A DNA stretch of 64,000 nt from contig CM063243.1 of the NCBI GenBank assembly GCA_032158295.1, positions 8,936,948 to 9,000,947 on the forward strand, given 5' to 3'. This document shows positions 31,156 through 42,310 of the stretch, piece after piece. This DNA comes from Pycnopodia helianthoides. Taxonomy: Eukaryota; Echinodermata; Asteroidea; Forcipulatida; Asteriidae. How positions within the stretch are numbered: position 1 is the first letter of the stretch; the number at the start of each line of letters is the position of its first letter. Under the pieces are notes generated by a model that was not told the DNA's origin, did not search any database, and saw only the letters and a program-made list of their open reading frames with translations. The position numbers and the translations under genes are program-made.

Positions 31156-31532
31156 GGCGTGTCGTGGCTGAGTGGATAAGAGTACCGGACTCGAGCTCTG
31201 GTGTGTCTGATCAGCAGAGTGTGGGTTCGAGTCGAAGTCGTGACACTTGTGTCCTTAAGCAAAATTCTTAACCATTATTGCCGCGTCCTTTCGGATCGGA
31301 CGTACAGCCATAGGTCCCATGTTTTGTGTAATGCGCATAAAAGAACCCAGTGCACTTATCGTAAAGAGAAGGGGTTCGTTCCGGTGTTCCTGGAATCCTG
31401 GTATAATTGGCTGCATATTGTGCCACAGCACCTCGTTAACCATTTAATGGTGCTACGTAAAGGAAAAAGGTCTCATACTTCAAAACGTAGCTCTATATAA
31501 GAACTTGTATCACTATTATTATTATTATTATT
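31156..31532 (+). mobile_element. tRNA-derived SINE with (ATT)n tail, copy 2
   Basis: Same family and orientation as the copy 1.1 kb upstream. Its B-box is better kept (GTGGGTTCGAGTC, about 31221). The body motif AAAGAACCCAGTGCACTTATCG is shared with copy 1 (one difference). The 3' LINE-like end is shorter (GCTCTATATAAGAAC) before the ATT repeat. Confidence 0.85.
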
Positions 31533-32640
31533 TATAAGCGTAACCCATTGTGTTGATGGTCAATTGAACAAACCTTTCCTCTGTGCATCTTTCTTCCGAT
31601 TGGTAGATATGGGTTAAGGACTGGGGGGGGAGGAGGGTCGGCAGGATTTGGCACCCTAAAAGTATATGGGCGGTTTCGCTGATAAAAATGCAACACTTTA
31701 TTTTTGGATACATAATCCTGTGCTCTACCCCGGTTTTATGTACACGGGCCAGGTGCTTATGCGCATTTTACTATCCAAAACATTAATTTCTTGTCAATAT
31801 TTATTTTGCATCGGGATTACTCTCTCGGTAATATTTTTTACAAGGGTCCCTTTCTCTAAAGCTACATTGAATGAAGCTTCAACTGCTAATCCATTTATAC
31901 AAATAAAGTTGCATTTCATGCAATTTCTCTATTTATCATTTACAGTCGGTTCTTGTGACCCAAGGCCTGCCAAAGCACACAATATGATGAATTAAAGAAC
32001 AATCTAACAAACATGACCCATTCTGTTGAAGGTCACCTGGTTGAACCAACTTCTTCCTCCTGTATGTCTTGACAGATTGCTTTTCCACTGTGGCAAGCAG
32101 TGACCTTTAGCCTGAAGGTCTAGTTATCATAACCCATTGTGTTCTAAATAATTCCAACCGATTTCTTCGCATTGCACCGTCTGTCTGCTCCTCTCTAAAA
32201 TGAATTGATCTGCTGCGTATACGTAATGTTGGTATGTGACGGCCTAATATTGTTTTATTCACTATGCAATGAGTGAACAAAGAAACTAATTTTTTTGTAT
32301 TTACAAAGTTATCCCCTCCAATGACCCTTGACCCTTATTACATTATTTGCAACATTTTATACGCAAGAATCGTGCCAAAATAGTAATTTTTTTATTTATC
32401 TCCACAAATTTAATAAAGTTACACACAAAGGAGAAACACTTAAACCTACAATAGATATGGAGAAGGCTAGACTGAGGAGGAAAATTCAATTTTCCTAAAA
32501 CCAAGAGGTTCAGTCTGCCAGTAAAATGATTTCTAAAAAGTTCAGACGGGCAATGTACACAAGAAAATTCACAAAGATATAAACAATTAAGAACTTTGAG
32601 TTGTATGGGTTGTACCTAGGAGAAAACTGTGGGCTGCTGC
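31533..32640. other. Non-coding
   Basis: No gene recognised. A G-run lies near 31622; otherwise AT-rich. Confidence 0.5.
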
Positions 32641-32986
32641 TTTAAAATGTCTGTACAACATTGGTAAGACTAAAAATATGAATGTTCACAGATTTGCACA
32701 TAACTTTCATGGTATGAAGATGGTCATGGTGGAAAACTTCCCAGTTCTGCTTGAAATGCTATAGTTTTTGAGAAATTAGTAAAATATCTAGTTTGTATCA
32801 CGTGATAAAATCCGATGTTTGAAAAAAAGTGAAAACATATAAAAGGGGTCTTTTACTGTTTTCTTGTGACTCTGATGACCGATTGAGCTTAAATTGTCAC
32901 AGGTTTGTTATTTCATGGATATGTTGGGTTACACAAAGTGTGGATACTGGTATTTGACAATTACCAATGTTGTACACATGCTTTAA
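32641..32986 (+). mobile_element. MITE, family B variant (ACAACATTGGTAAG ends)
   Basis: Left end TTTAAAATGTCTGTACAACATTGGTAAG and right end CAATTACCAATGTTGTACACATGCTTTAA are inverted. The interior shares GTGACTCTGATGACCGATTGAGC with the next element. A second copy of this variant lies at 39010-39367. TTAA at both ends suggests piggyBac-like targeting. Confidence 0.75.
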
Positions 32987-33188
32987 ATAAATTAAGAGAT
33001 AGATGTCAAACAACATACTTTAAACTGTTACATCTAGAAAAAAAAGGAATGTTGATTGATTTGACACAAAGAGTTGTCAATGCCGGTGTGATTGCAGTTA
33101 AGCTGCACATCTCAGTTGAATTTCTTGGTGTAGATCTTCTCTATTTAAGATAATGTTTGCCTTTATTAAGTACTAACATCACCAACAT

Positions 33189-33540
33189 TTAAGGCCCTGT
33201 ACACTATTGGTAAGATCGAAAAACACAAATGTTCACAGATTCACACATAACTTACATGATTTAAAGTAAGTAATGGTAGAAAGGGTTCCTTCAAACATTT
33301 CTGCCTAAAATGCTATCGTTTCTGAGAAATGAGTCAAACAATAGTTTTTATCACGTGTGATAAAAACTTGATGTTTGAAAAAACAGAAAACACATAAGGT
33401 CTCTTTTCACTATTTTCTCGTGACCTCGATGACCAACTGAGCTCAAACTTTCACAGGTTTGTTTGTTCATGCATATGTTTAATCACACAAAATGTGGACA
33501 CTGATTTTGAGCCGTTACCAAAAGTGTACCACACCTTTAA
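33189..33540 (+). mobile_element. MITE, family B (GGCCCTGTACACTATTGGTAA ends), copy 1
   Basis: A 350-bp element bounded by TTAA, with left end GGCCCTGTACACTATTGGTAA and right end TTACCAAAAGTGTACCACACC. The interior has TTATCACGTGTGATAAAAAC, an internal palindrome. Copies: 39434-39778 and a chimeric copy at 54257-54621. Confidence 0.8.
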
Positions 33541-34012
33541 GTACTAACATTACCAACATTAAGTACTAACATTATATTAAGTACTTTACTCAATTTCACG
33601 TATAACAATGCACTATATATATGCTGCATGATTTTTAAAATCAGATATTCGTGGTTTTTTTTCCCGCCACAGTTTTTAGAGGAAGTGTTTCTTAAAAAGG
33701 AGAATTTTATAGAGAAAATTAATTAAAAAAACTATTTACTCAGTTAAAACATTATGTTACATATGACTAATTTTATCTTGCCTTTTCCATAGGTCTCTCT
33801 GCGTAAAATGACAATTAAAATAAAGTAATTATTTACATTTTATGTATCACATTACTAATTGCAATAAAACTGCTTATTTGAAAGCGTACAAAATTCCTTG
33901 AAATACCTATTTTTTGTTGCAGTTACTGAGCATTTACACATCATTGTATATTACTCACACTCACCCATCACCCATTTATGATCACTTTGATTTTGTCATA
34001 TATTTAAAGGCA

Positions 34013-34310
34013 AAGTATACCTTTGGTTTTGGGGACTTTTCGATTGTTTCAACCCTATATAAATGTAGATATATACAAGAAAACTAACCCATGGAAATTT
34101 CATTTCAAAAGGTGGTGGCATTTTTTAGATATCGCCAAAAATCTGGAGTGGTTATGTCCACGCAGGACGAACAATCCGTAACTGGAACACACAAAGATTG
34201 AAGTGTTTTTGAATCCCTCTTTCTAAAACTGCATTCCTTTGAAGGAAATTGTTTCTCAAAATGTTATACATTATGAACGGCTGCAGCGCTTCTTTCAAGT
34301 AAGTTTTTCA
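34013..34310 (+). mobile_element. MITE, family E (GGCAAAGTATACCTTTGGTTTT end), copy 1
   Basis: Starts at TTAA then AGGCAAAGTATACC; the right end is not sharply defined. It sits in sequence (ATGATCACTTTGATTTTGTCATATA) that matches the duplicated unit at about 35413-35447, where the TTAA is uninterrupted. Another copy starts at 56704. Confidence 0.6.
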
Positions 34311-34339
34311 TGGTAAAAAAAAGGACAGTTCCTGGTGAA

Positions 34340-34432
34340 ACAAATCCACAGGTGAATCACTCAGTGGGGATTCGAACCCACGCGACCTTTGCCATGCTAG
34401 AGCAGATGTCTTACCACTAGACCATTAAGCTT
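34340..34432 (-). mobile_element. tRNA-derived SINE head (minus strand)
   Basis: On the minus strand, TGGTCTAGTGGTAAGAC (A-box) and GGGTTCGAATCCCC (B-box) are spaced as in a tRNA gene, but the sequence does not fold as a complete tRNA and is repeated at 35216-35310 with the same flanks. Call: Pol III-derived SINE, not a functional tRNA gene. Confidence 0.7.
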
Positions 34433-35215
34433 AGATGCTGGGTGTTTTTCCCTCCTTTGCTTTCGGTCGAGTTCTATGTTGAAATGATCACTTAGATTTG
34501 ATCATATTACTGAACATCCTTGCCACCCATCAACTAACCAACTTAAGAAAATCAACCACCCACTCCTTCACCACCAGTTTTAAGTTTCACTTTCTTCATC
34601 CCCAACATTAGGCAAATATTAGATACATTTGATGAGGGCATTGTTGCAGAAGATAACCACAAGTAAAAATTTGGACTATTCCATTTCACAAGGCGAAGTT
34701 GATTGAAATGGAATAGTCCAGGTTTCACCGAGTGATTATATCCCTGGAAATGCTCGACCAAAATGCGTTCAATATTTGTTTGACATAATTCACACATAGA
34801 TCATTGTCAATTTGTTTTTGTTCATAAAATAATCACAAAATAGATGCGAAACTTGTCCACCCGACACTCTGAAAATTTCTATATAAAAAAACCCCCCTTC
34901 TAAACAATGTGGTTGACTCCATGTAGACCAACCTTGTCCACTCTCACATGATCTTGCTTTGATTGGACAAACAAGCGGGAAATTATTTTTTTGGCAAAAA
35001 ATTATGCTTTGAAGCAATCAATAATTATCCATATTGGACTCCATTATTCAATTTTGGAGGGTATTGGTAGTACACATGGCAAAATAAAGGATGACATGTG
35101 ACGTATGTCCCACAAATCACATGAAAAAGATCTGTGTTTGGTGTTAAATAACAAATTACAGCATAACAGAGCTGGGTACGTCCAGTGTAAACAAACAAAG
35201 AAAAGTTCCCTGTGA

Positions 35216-35310
35216 AGCAAATCCACAGGCATATCACTCAGGTGGGATTCGAACCCTCGCGACCTTTGCCATGCTAGAGCAGATGTCTTACCACTAGACC
35301 ATTGAGCTTG
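35216..35310 (-). mobile_element. tRNA-derived SINE head, second copy (minus strand)
   Basis: Near-copy of the head at 34340-34432, with the A-box TGGTCTAGTGGTAAGAC and the B-box GGTTCGAATCCCACC. Degenerate relatives occur at 41470-41705 and 53890-53990. Confidence 0.7.
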
Positions 35311-35772
35311 CCAAGTGGTGAGTAGCAAATTTAAGAAATCGTTAGAGGCTGGGTGTTTTATAAGGGGCTGGTGTTTTTCCCTCCTTTACTTTCGGTTGAG
35401 TTCTTTGTTTAATGATCACTTTGATTTTATCATATATTTAACATCCTTGCCACCCACCAACTTACCAACTCAACCACCGACTCCGAAAATCCTTCACCAC
35501 CAGTTTTAAGTTTCAGTTTCTATATTCTCAACATTTTGCAAATATTGGATACATTTGATGAAAGCATTGTCGCAGAATACGACCACAAGTAAAAATTTGG
35601 ACTATTCCATTTCACAAGGCGAAGTTGAGTGAAATGGAATAGTCCAGGTTTCACCGAGTGATTGTATCCCTGGACAATGCTTGACCAAAATGCGTTCAAT
35701 ATTTGTTTGACATAATTCACACATAGATCATTGTTAGTTTGTTTTTGTTCATAAGATAAACACAAAATAGAT

Positions 35773-35912
35773 AATAATAATAATAACTTTTGATTTATAT
35801 AGTGCATAATAATTAATACTTAATTCTCTAAGCGCTTTACATTAAAGAGTATTCTTTACAACCTACATCAACATATATAGGAGGACAAATAACACCACTA
35901 CATCATAGTTCC
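35773..35912 (-). mobile_element. L2-like LINE 3' fragment with TAGAT target duplication
   Basis: A 140-bp insertion beginning with (AAT)n and containing CTAAGCGCTTTACATT. On the minus strand this is the usual L2/CR1 3' end with an ATT tail. It is flanked by TAGAT at 35768-35772 and 35913-35917. The other duplicate (near 34841) has a single uninterrupted ATAGATGCGAAAC, i.e. the empty site. Confidence 0.85.
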
Positions 35913-36184
35913 TAGATGCGAAACTTGTCCACCCCACACTCTGAAAATTCTATTTAAAAAAGCACATATGAATGTGCACCAAATTCTGTGACAAACCATT
36001 AACTGTTGTTCTGTGTTTCTTTAGAAAATCTGACCACAATAATTTAACATAATGTAACTTTCGAAGGTTGGGTGTATGGTGTGTTGAATGAATTTACTTT
36101 TCACAAAACCAATGATGTATTTGACGTGAGACGCAAAACTAAGTGATTTTTAGTGTCATTTTTATCCCTTGGCCCAACCCCTCT

Positions 36185-38484
36185 TTAACTCTGGTGTGTA
36201 CAGAAAATAGTCAGGTTATACTCCCCAGGTCCATTCCAAAAAGCCACATTCTGTGATTCATTGCTCAGTTCTAGACCTAGAAACAACCCTAACGCTGAGA
36301 AGAGAAGAGTTGCCCTCAACCCTTTAGCAAAGAGTTTGATATCGCCCATGTGTGTCTTGATGTGAGACCAGAAGACAGAGTAACAGTGCCGTTGATGTCT
36401 CACCATCATATACCTGAACTCAGTCCACACATAGTCAATATTCAACCCACCTACAGCCAGAGAAGGCAGAACAAAGAACATGACCTTCTGCGACCAGATG
36501 AGTACATTAAGTAAAGGTAGTCCGACATTTTCACTGCCACGGCTGACATCACAGTACGTGAAGATGACATAGTTCCAAGTAAGGTGAGCCGTGATACCCC
36601 ATGTTGCTACAGCCATGGTGAATGCCATCCAGATGCCCACAAAATCCCTCATCACTCGGAATCGCCGGTAGGCCGCTGACAGGTGGTCCCTACACAGGTC
36701 GATGGAAAGCATTCCCGTCGATGCCTTACTCGCCACAAAGTGTGATACGATACGAAACTCATTCTGGAAGGACTTTCGCTCGATGTAAATGAGAAAGCAA
36801 AAGGCCCCGTACATTATGTAGGAAACAAGGGCACACCAGAGGCTTATATTAGCATGTGTATCTGCATTTGGGCGATATACATAGTCATAGATAATTCTCA
36901 ACACACCGTTAGTTGTTGGCCAGACCAGAAATAAGCCACAGGACACACATGAGAGCACGCAATCTCCTCTGAGATATTGAATTCTTTCAAAGATGTAGTT
37001 AATTTGTAGAGCAGCCCATATACCACTGGAGTTTGACCCCATCTGAAGGAAGGTCATGAGTTCAGTAAGCAAACCAAATATTGGAACCACAAAGACCTGG
37101 AAGAGATAGGTGAAGTAGGACACCAGGAGTAATGTGCTCGCACGTTTACCCCAGCCGAACTTACAGTAGATGATGAAGTCATAGAACATCAATGCAGACA
37201 TACTAACCAGATAAAGGATCATCAACATTCTCACAAGGTAGAACTTGACCTTCGCCCCTGGAAATGAAGACAGTTTAATAGGAATAACATTCAACTGCCT
37301 CAGTTTAGGATAGGTCAGGATGGGAGCAGTCGTTTTGTGGGGTCCAGGGGTGTCCCATCAAGCTCTGGTGAGGTCCAGTATGGACTCACGAGAGCGGGGT
37401 ACATGAAAGTGCTGATTGCAAACCATAAACGCCATGAATTGTACACTGAGTTTTAATGTGAAAAATCACAAAAGGATTCAATTAACAAACTTTGTTGGTA
37501 ATCAAGTTCTGGCTACAAGCTGTGGTGTAAAAACAACAGTTCTGCATATAGCTAGACGGGCTGGATGTTGAGCCTATGCCAACCAAGGTACTAGAGCAGA
37601 TCTAAGAATACAGAAGGCATGGGCATTTTGTTTTTCTTTGTAGTTATTGTTGTGTCCTTTGGCTTGTGAAAATTTACAACATACTGTATTGATTCATTAT
37701 TATAATTGAAAACAATCAAATTCGTGGTTAAAGATTTAGTTTAGGATGAGAACAGATGTGTTTTTAAAAACTTTTTTTTAAAGGTAGTTTTGAAGATAGT
37801 TGCTGATTGGGTCTAAATGAAACAAAACAATAATAACAAACCTGATGACTTATGGCTAAGCTCATTTCCAAATTCATCTCTGCAGATGTTGCAGTGCAGA
37901 TGATCTAAACCTGACTCGTCTGCAGTCTTGTCATCTGTTGTACTATGGCTTGGCGCCTGCTGGACAGATTCCGTAGCACCGTAGTTGTTGTTCATAGTGC
38001 CTGCTGTGTAGTCAACGAGTTCATTGAGGGAGTTCGTACCGTTTCGGCCAGCTTGTCCCTGGGAGAGTGCCGGTTCCTGGGGCCATGATGGCTCCTTTAG
38101 GCGTTCCCATTCTTGAGATCTTGCCCTCCGCTTTCTGATGGCATCCGTTCTGGGTCGCCATAATCCCAAAATGCAGAGGGTGACCACAAGTGAGCGTGGC
38201 CAGGGCTGCATCTTCCGTGGGTACCAGTCTTCCTCATCAGCTTGACTTGAGAGTGAGATCTGGATGCTTTCAGAAGATTGTTCCTGGTACAATACCTCAG
38301 TCATCATGACAATGTCGGTGTTATATGATGATAAAGATGGGTATGTGCTTATATTGAAAAACTTGATCAAAGACACCTGTCTCTCAAACAATTTTTTGTT
38401 GGTGATAAACAGGTTGCAGCCCAACTCAGCAACTTCAGCTTCACACAGTGCTGCTGTCATTAATGCTGGGTCTTGTCTGACCAT
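36185..38484 (-). CDS. Predicted 7-TM membrane protein, N-in/C-out, family not recognised
   Basis: Two minus-strand coding blocks. The upstream block, 38484-37842, starts at an ATG with good context (MVRQDPALM). It is Ser/Thr-rich, with a short hydrophobic patch (SLVVTLCILGLW) and a C-terminal C-x2-C (CNICRDEF), and ends at a donor (CAG/GTTTGT). The main block ends at 36185 and has seven hydrophobic segments at about 17-42, 52-75, 112-136, 150-171, 218-240, 257-285 and 326-344, numbered from the codon at 37294 (TTG; the true exon start is probably slightly upstream). Glycosylation sequons N149, N345 and N360, and basic loops 4-5 and 6-7, imply a cytoplasmic N-terminus and an external C-terminus. 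That is opposite to GPCRs and like the insect-type gustatory-receptor-like superfamily. No diagnostic motif was found. The donor phase (1) does not match the visible acceptors near 37297-37303, so an exon between the blocks may be missing from this model. Confidence 0.6.
37320..37841 (-). other. Intron of the 7-TM gene
   Basis: No clear exon identified, although the phase mismatch suggests that a small one may exist here. No repeat recognised. Confidence 0.4.
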
Positions 38485-39009
38485 GATGTCATGTTGACAG
38501 AAACTCGCATAGAGAAATGAAAGCGAAATAATTTTGAAACAACAAGAGGAAGTGATGTGCAGTTAAAGTGAAAAGAAAGTGGAACCCACATTTCTATTAG
38601 AAAATGGGATATGAAAATGCACTTGCTCCAATTTTTCATGTTTTTATTTTGTTGCATTAAACACAGGTATTATATTCGACCCGTGGGAGAAAAAAGTACA
38701 ATTTCATTTTGTGTATGGGCTGACCTACATATGTCTATTATGGTATAAAGACTTTTAAAGACTTTAAGTTACTTGATACAAACTTTGCTAATTTAAGAAA
38801 TCCGAAGAAATCTGAAGAATATATCATGCCCTATTACGGATCAATCACAATGATTTATTAAAAATAAATAAAATATTACTTTATTAGTTTCAATCTGAAA
38901 GCTCTATTTTCAGCAATGTAGCCTAAGAGTGTGGGCATATGCATGGGTCCTTGTGGACGAACAGAAACCAACACCCCCCCCCAAAAAAGTAAAAAAATCA
39001 TAATAATAA

Positions 39010-39367
39010 TTAAAGAATGTGCACAACATTGGTAAGATTGAAAATATAAATGATTACAGATTTGCACATAACTTAGATGGTATAAAGATGGTCATGGTGG
39101 AAAAACTTTCCTTAAAAATAGTTTTTTGCTTTAAATGCTGTAGTTTTGAGGAAATTAGTAAAACAAGTAGTTTTTATCTCGTGTGTCCAAAACCCGATGT
39201 TTGAAAACAGTGAAAACATAAAGTGGGGTTTTTCACTATTTTCTTGTGACTCCGATGACAGATTGAGCTTAAACTTTCACAAGTTTGTTATTTTATGTGT
39301 ATGTTGGGTCACATAAAGTGCAGATACTGGTCTTTGACAATTACCAATGGTATACATATGCTTTAGA
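39010..39367 (+). mobile_element. MITE, family B variant, second copy
   Basis: Starts TTAAAGAATGTGCACAACATT and ends CAATTACCAATGGTATACATATGCTTTA. Close to the element at 32641 in length and interior (TTGCACATAACTT, ATGGTCATGGTGGAAAA). Confidence 0.72.
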
Positions 39368-39433
39368 TGAACCCTTTTGCCAACAATCTATTCCTATTTG
39401 TAGGGGGGGGGTAGGAAAGTTAATAGGGGTGTG

Positions 39434-39778
39434 TTAAAGGCCCTGTACACTATTGGTAAGATCGAAAAACAAAAATGTTCACAGATTCACACATAACTTA
39501 CATGATTTAAAGTAAGTAATGGTAGAAAGGGCTTCTTAAAACAATTCTGCCTAAAATGCTATCGTTCCTGAGAAATGAGTAAAACAATAGTTTTTATCAC
39601 GCGTGATAAAAACTTGATGTTTGAAAAAACAGAAAACACATACGGTCTCTTTTCACTATTTTCTTGTGACCTCGATGACCAATTGAGCTAAAACTTTCAC
39701 AGGTTTGTTTGTTCATGCATATGTTGAGCTGATTTTGAGCTGTTACCAAAAGTGTACAATACCTTTAAAGCATTACAT
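39434..39778 (+). mobile_element. MITE, family B, copy 2
   Basis: TTAA-bounded, ends GGCCCTGTACACTATTGGTAA and TTACCAAAAGTGTACAATACC. Nearly identical to 33189-33540 through most of its length, with TTATCACGCGTGATAAAAAC in the middle. Confidence 0.8.
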
Positions 39779-39844
39779 ACGAAGCGTGAAACTGATAACA
39801 AAAGAGGACAAAATGTAGGGACTGGAAACATTATGTGTACTTAA

Positions 39845-40233
39845 AGGAAAATTACAGAATTGGTAAGAAAATAACTTGTAAAGTATATTTTTTGATCACA
39901 GATTTTCATAAAACTTACACGGTCTGATGATGATGATGATAGTAGAAAACATCCCTTGAAACATTTCTGTCTGAAATGCCATATTTGATGAGAAATGAAT
40001 AAACTAATTTTCCGATTGGAGTTTATCGCTCAGTGAGCGTTTTATTCATTTGTTGAATCTATATGATTTCATGCAAATGTGTAATCGGTTTTTCACTATT
40101 TTCTCGTGACCCAGATGGCCGATCGATCTCAAACTTCTACAGGTTTGTCCGTTTATGTATATGGTGGATTACATAAAGTGCTTATACTGCCAGCAACTGT
40201 TTCATTAGCAAAAACCAATTCTGTAATGTTCCT
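39845..40233 (-). mobile_element. TTAA-flanked MITE, family A, copy 2 (inverted)
   Basis: 389 bp with TTAA at 39841-39844 and 40234-40237. It is the reverse complement of the copies at 23621 and 57590, sharing for example ACCAATTCTGTAATGTTCCT at the end. Confidence 0.88.
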
Positions 40234-40237
40234 TTAA

Positions 40238-42049
40238 TACATGTCCACATAGTGTTTTCACCAGTGTTGGAGAATTTCTTTTTCCTGAAGTGCACGGGAA
40301 TGTCCACAGAGTGTATGCTGGTTGGGAATGATTGGGCGGATATTTTAGGGGTGGGGGAGTTTAACATGTAATTGAACTGAAGCATATCACAAAATGGAGG
40401 AAGGATGTACTTCCTATTTCGAACGTGCGATACCTAATCTCATAAACGCAACCAAATTATGCTGACCAGAATATAAGGTTACCAGCTAAAATATCATGTC
40501 ACATGTGCCAAGTGTAACTGGTATCCTGCTTGTTTTTGCTCAGCAGAAAAATGTTAAGCAACATTTTCTGCTGAAGAAATTTGACCCGGGATGAACAAAA
40601 ACAAAACGTGCAATGCGGTTTGTTTTGAACCTTGAAAAATTAAATTGTCATGATAGTTGAAGGTTAAACTACTTCTTTGATAGATGTTGTTTGCATAGGA
40701 GATGTTATATGTTTCACCCAACCAATGTGTGTGCCGGCTACAACGGGGAGACCGATCCGGAAGGCACTTTTTTTCCTTTTTTTAATTACTGAAAAATGTT
40801 TGGGCCAATTCCGCTGAAACTACATGGAATTCTCAATGAAACCCTCTAGTTTGACATTCTAAAGTCACTTTTAACATTGCGCGCTATATACAGGTCAGGC
40901 AAATTGTGGAATAGCCTGGACTCCAGCCGAACCTTATTCATTTGTGTAGAAAGTATAAGCCCATTGTAGTGTGTGCAGATCTAATCTCCTTGAGTTTTTT
41001 GCAGCTAGACTAGCAAAGCTCAATGCTATGAGTCATCCTAGTCTAGTGACAGGTTGTAAATAAACAGCGGCTCCCACAGGTGCTGTCTACTACTGTTTTA
41101 TGTCCATGTTTCAGACGACTGTTTGATGTACTGCTCATATTGTATGGCAGTTACTGTACAACAAGAAATCGTGTAGGCCCTACTGTACTTATAAGAAGTG
41201 GCAGTTACTGTTAAAAAAATCATGTGAACCAACCTATAAATTGCCTGAATGCTTCAATCCTTTCTAGGTGTGTCCAGGGGGACCTCCATTCATCTGTATA
41301 GACCCTTAGAAAAGGGATTGTGTCATCCAAACAATGTTATATACGCGTAATAGAAACTGCCTTCCGTGAGCTCCCCCTTTGCTGCATGTGGACATTCAAG
41401 GGGGGTGCTGCTGGCAGGGTTAAGCAGGTACTATCTAAGGACCCCCCAGTCCTGTGGGGAAAAAAATCCACAGGCATGTTACTCAAGCCCTTTGCCATTC
41501 TAGAGCAGATGTCTAGACCATCGAGCTTTCCTGGTGGTAGGCCCTATATAGTAGTTCGACACAAGCCCACAACCTTTGCCATTCTAGTGCAGATGTCTAG
41601 ACCATCAAGCTTGCCTGGTAGTAGGCCCTATGTAGTAGTTCGACTCAAGCCCACGACCTTTGTCATTCTAGAGCAGATGTCTAAACCATCGAGCTTGCCT
41701 GGTGGTATAGAGTAGTCTGAATCATATCTTCATTGGCTTGTAGACAATTCAATTCAATCCCCACAATCACACAATACAACAAACCCGGGAAAGTTGCCAT
41801 TCAGTAAAACAACAGTTAAAGCTTTATAGCCAGCTATTTTGTGCAGATTTTTTTAGATTGGTGTCATTTGCAATCAAAATTAGCCTCGTTGATTTTTGAG
41901 GTTTTAAAATTGCTGTTTTTTCAACTCCATTTGTGAGAGTATTTCAGATGGAAACATTTTTCCTGGAGGACTGGTACCTGAACTTAACAGAGTGAACTTA
42001 AAGGGGGACTGTCGACATGATCAAAGCAGGGCTGTGGCTGTACATAGAA
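40238..42049. other. Non-coding; SINE-derived debris
   Basis: At about 40440-40590 there is a relative of the GGTTACCAGCTAAAAT / CTGCTGAAG repeat ending in TTTGACCCGGG. At 41470-41705 three imperfect copies of a 100-bp block (CTTTGCCATTCTAGAGCAGATG) occur in tandem; this block is the 3' half of the tRNA-like SINE seen at 34340. The ORF across it is an artefact of the repeat. Confidence 0.55.
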
Positions 42050-42310
42050 TAGACCGTTCAATTGAGCCCCACCCCCCTTAACATATTGACCAATCACAGC
42101 ATTATTGGCTGCATCACCACTGCACATGTGCATCTTTCCGATGCCGCACTCACGACATGAACGTGCGCACTTTATGTTTAGGAGTGCATGCATGTTTACT
42201 TTTCTAAAGGGATTTTAGCGTTTTGGACTTTTGTCAGACTTTCGGTGGCGTAGCCAAAGTTATGATTGGTCAACACGTAAGGGGGCGGGGCTCAATGGAT
42301 TGGTCTATTA
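42050..42310. mobile_element. MITE-like inverted repeat (GAGCCCC...GGGGCTC)
   Basis: TAGACCGTTCAATTGAGCCCC at the left is inverted as GGGGCTCAATGGATTGGTCTA at the right, and TATTGACCAATCAC is matched by ATGATTGGTCAACA. The unit is about 260 bp. The interior has CACATGTGC and ORF-free sequence. Confidence 0.7.

Larger units (their letters stand above)
34311..35950. repeat. Local duplication, two diverged copies of a ~600-bp unit with tRNA-SINE and foldback
   Basis: Copy 1 (about 34340-34890) and copy 2 (about 35216-35950) share, in order, a minus-strand tRNA-like SINE, the block TTTTTCCCTCCTTT, CATCCTTGCCACCCA, CACCACCAGTTTTAAG, a hairpin (GGACTATTCCATTTCA...TGAAATGGAATAGTCC), CCAAAATGCGTTCAATATTT and GATGCGAAACTTGTCCACC. 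Copy 2 carries an extra 140-bp LINE 3' fragment. A third, partial copy seems to lie at 33975-34012. This could be one dispersed repeat family inserted repeatedly rather than a segmental duplication. Confidence 0.7.

Noticed and set aside
34340..34432. Functional tRNA gene on the minus strand
   Set aside because: A- and B-boxes are present, but there is no complete cloverleaf and the same block recurs with shared flanks, as in a SINE.
41320..41715. 131-codon ORF
   Set aside because: Runs across three tandem SINE-derived blocks; its internal repeats follow the DNA repeat.
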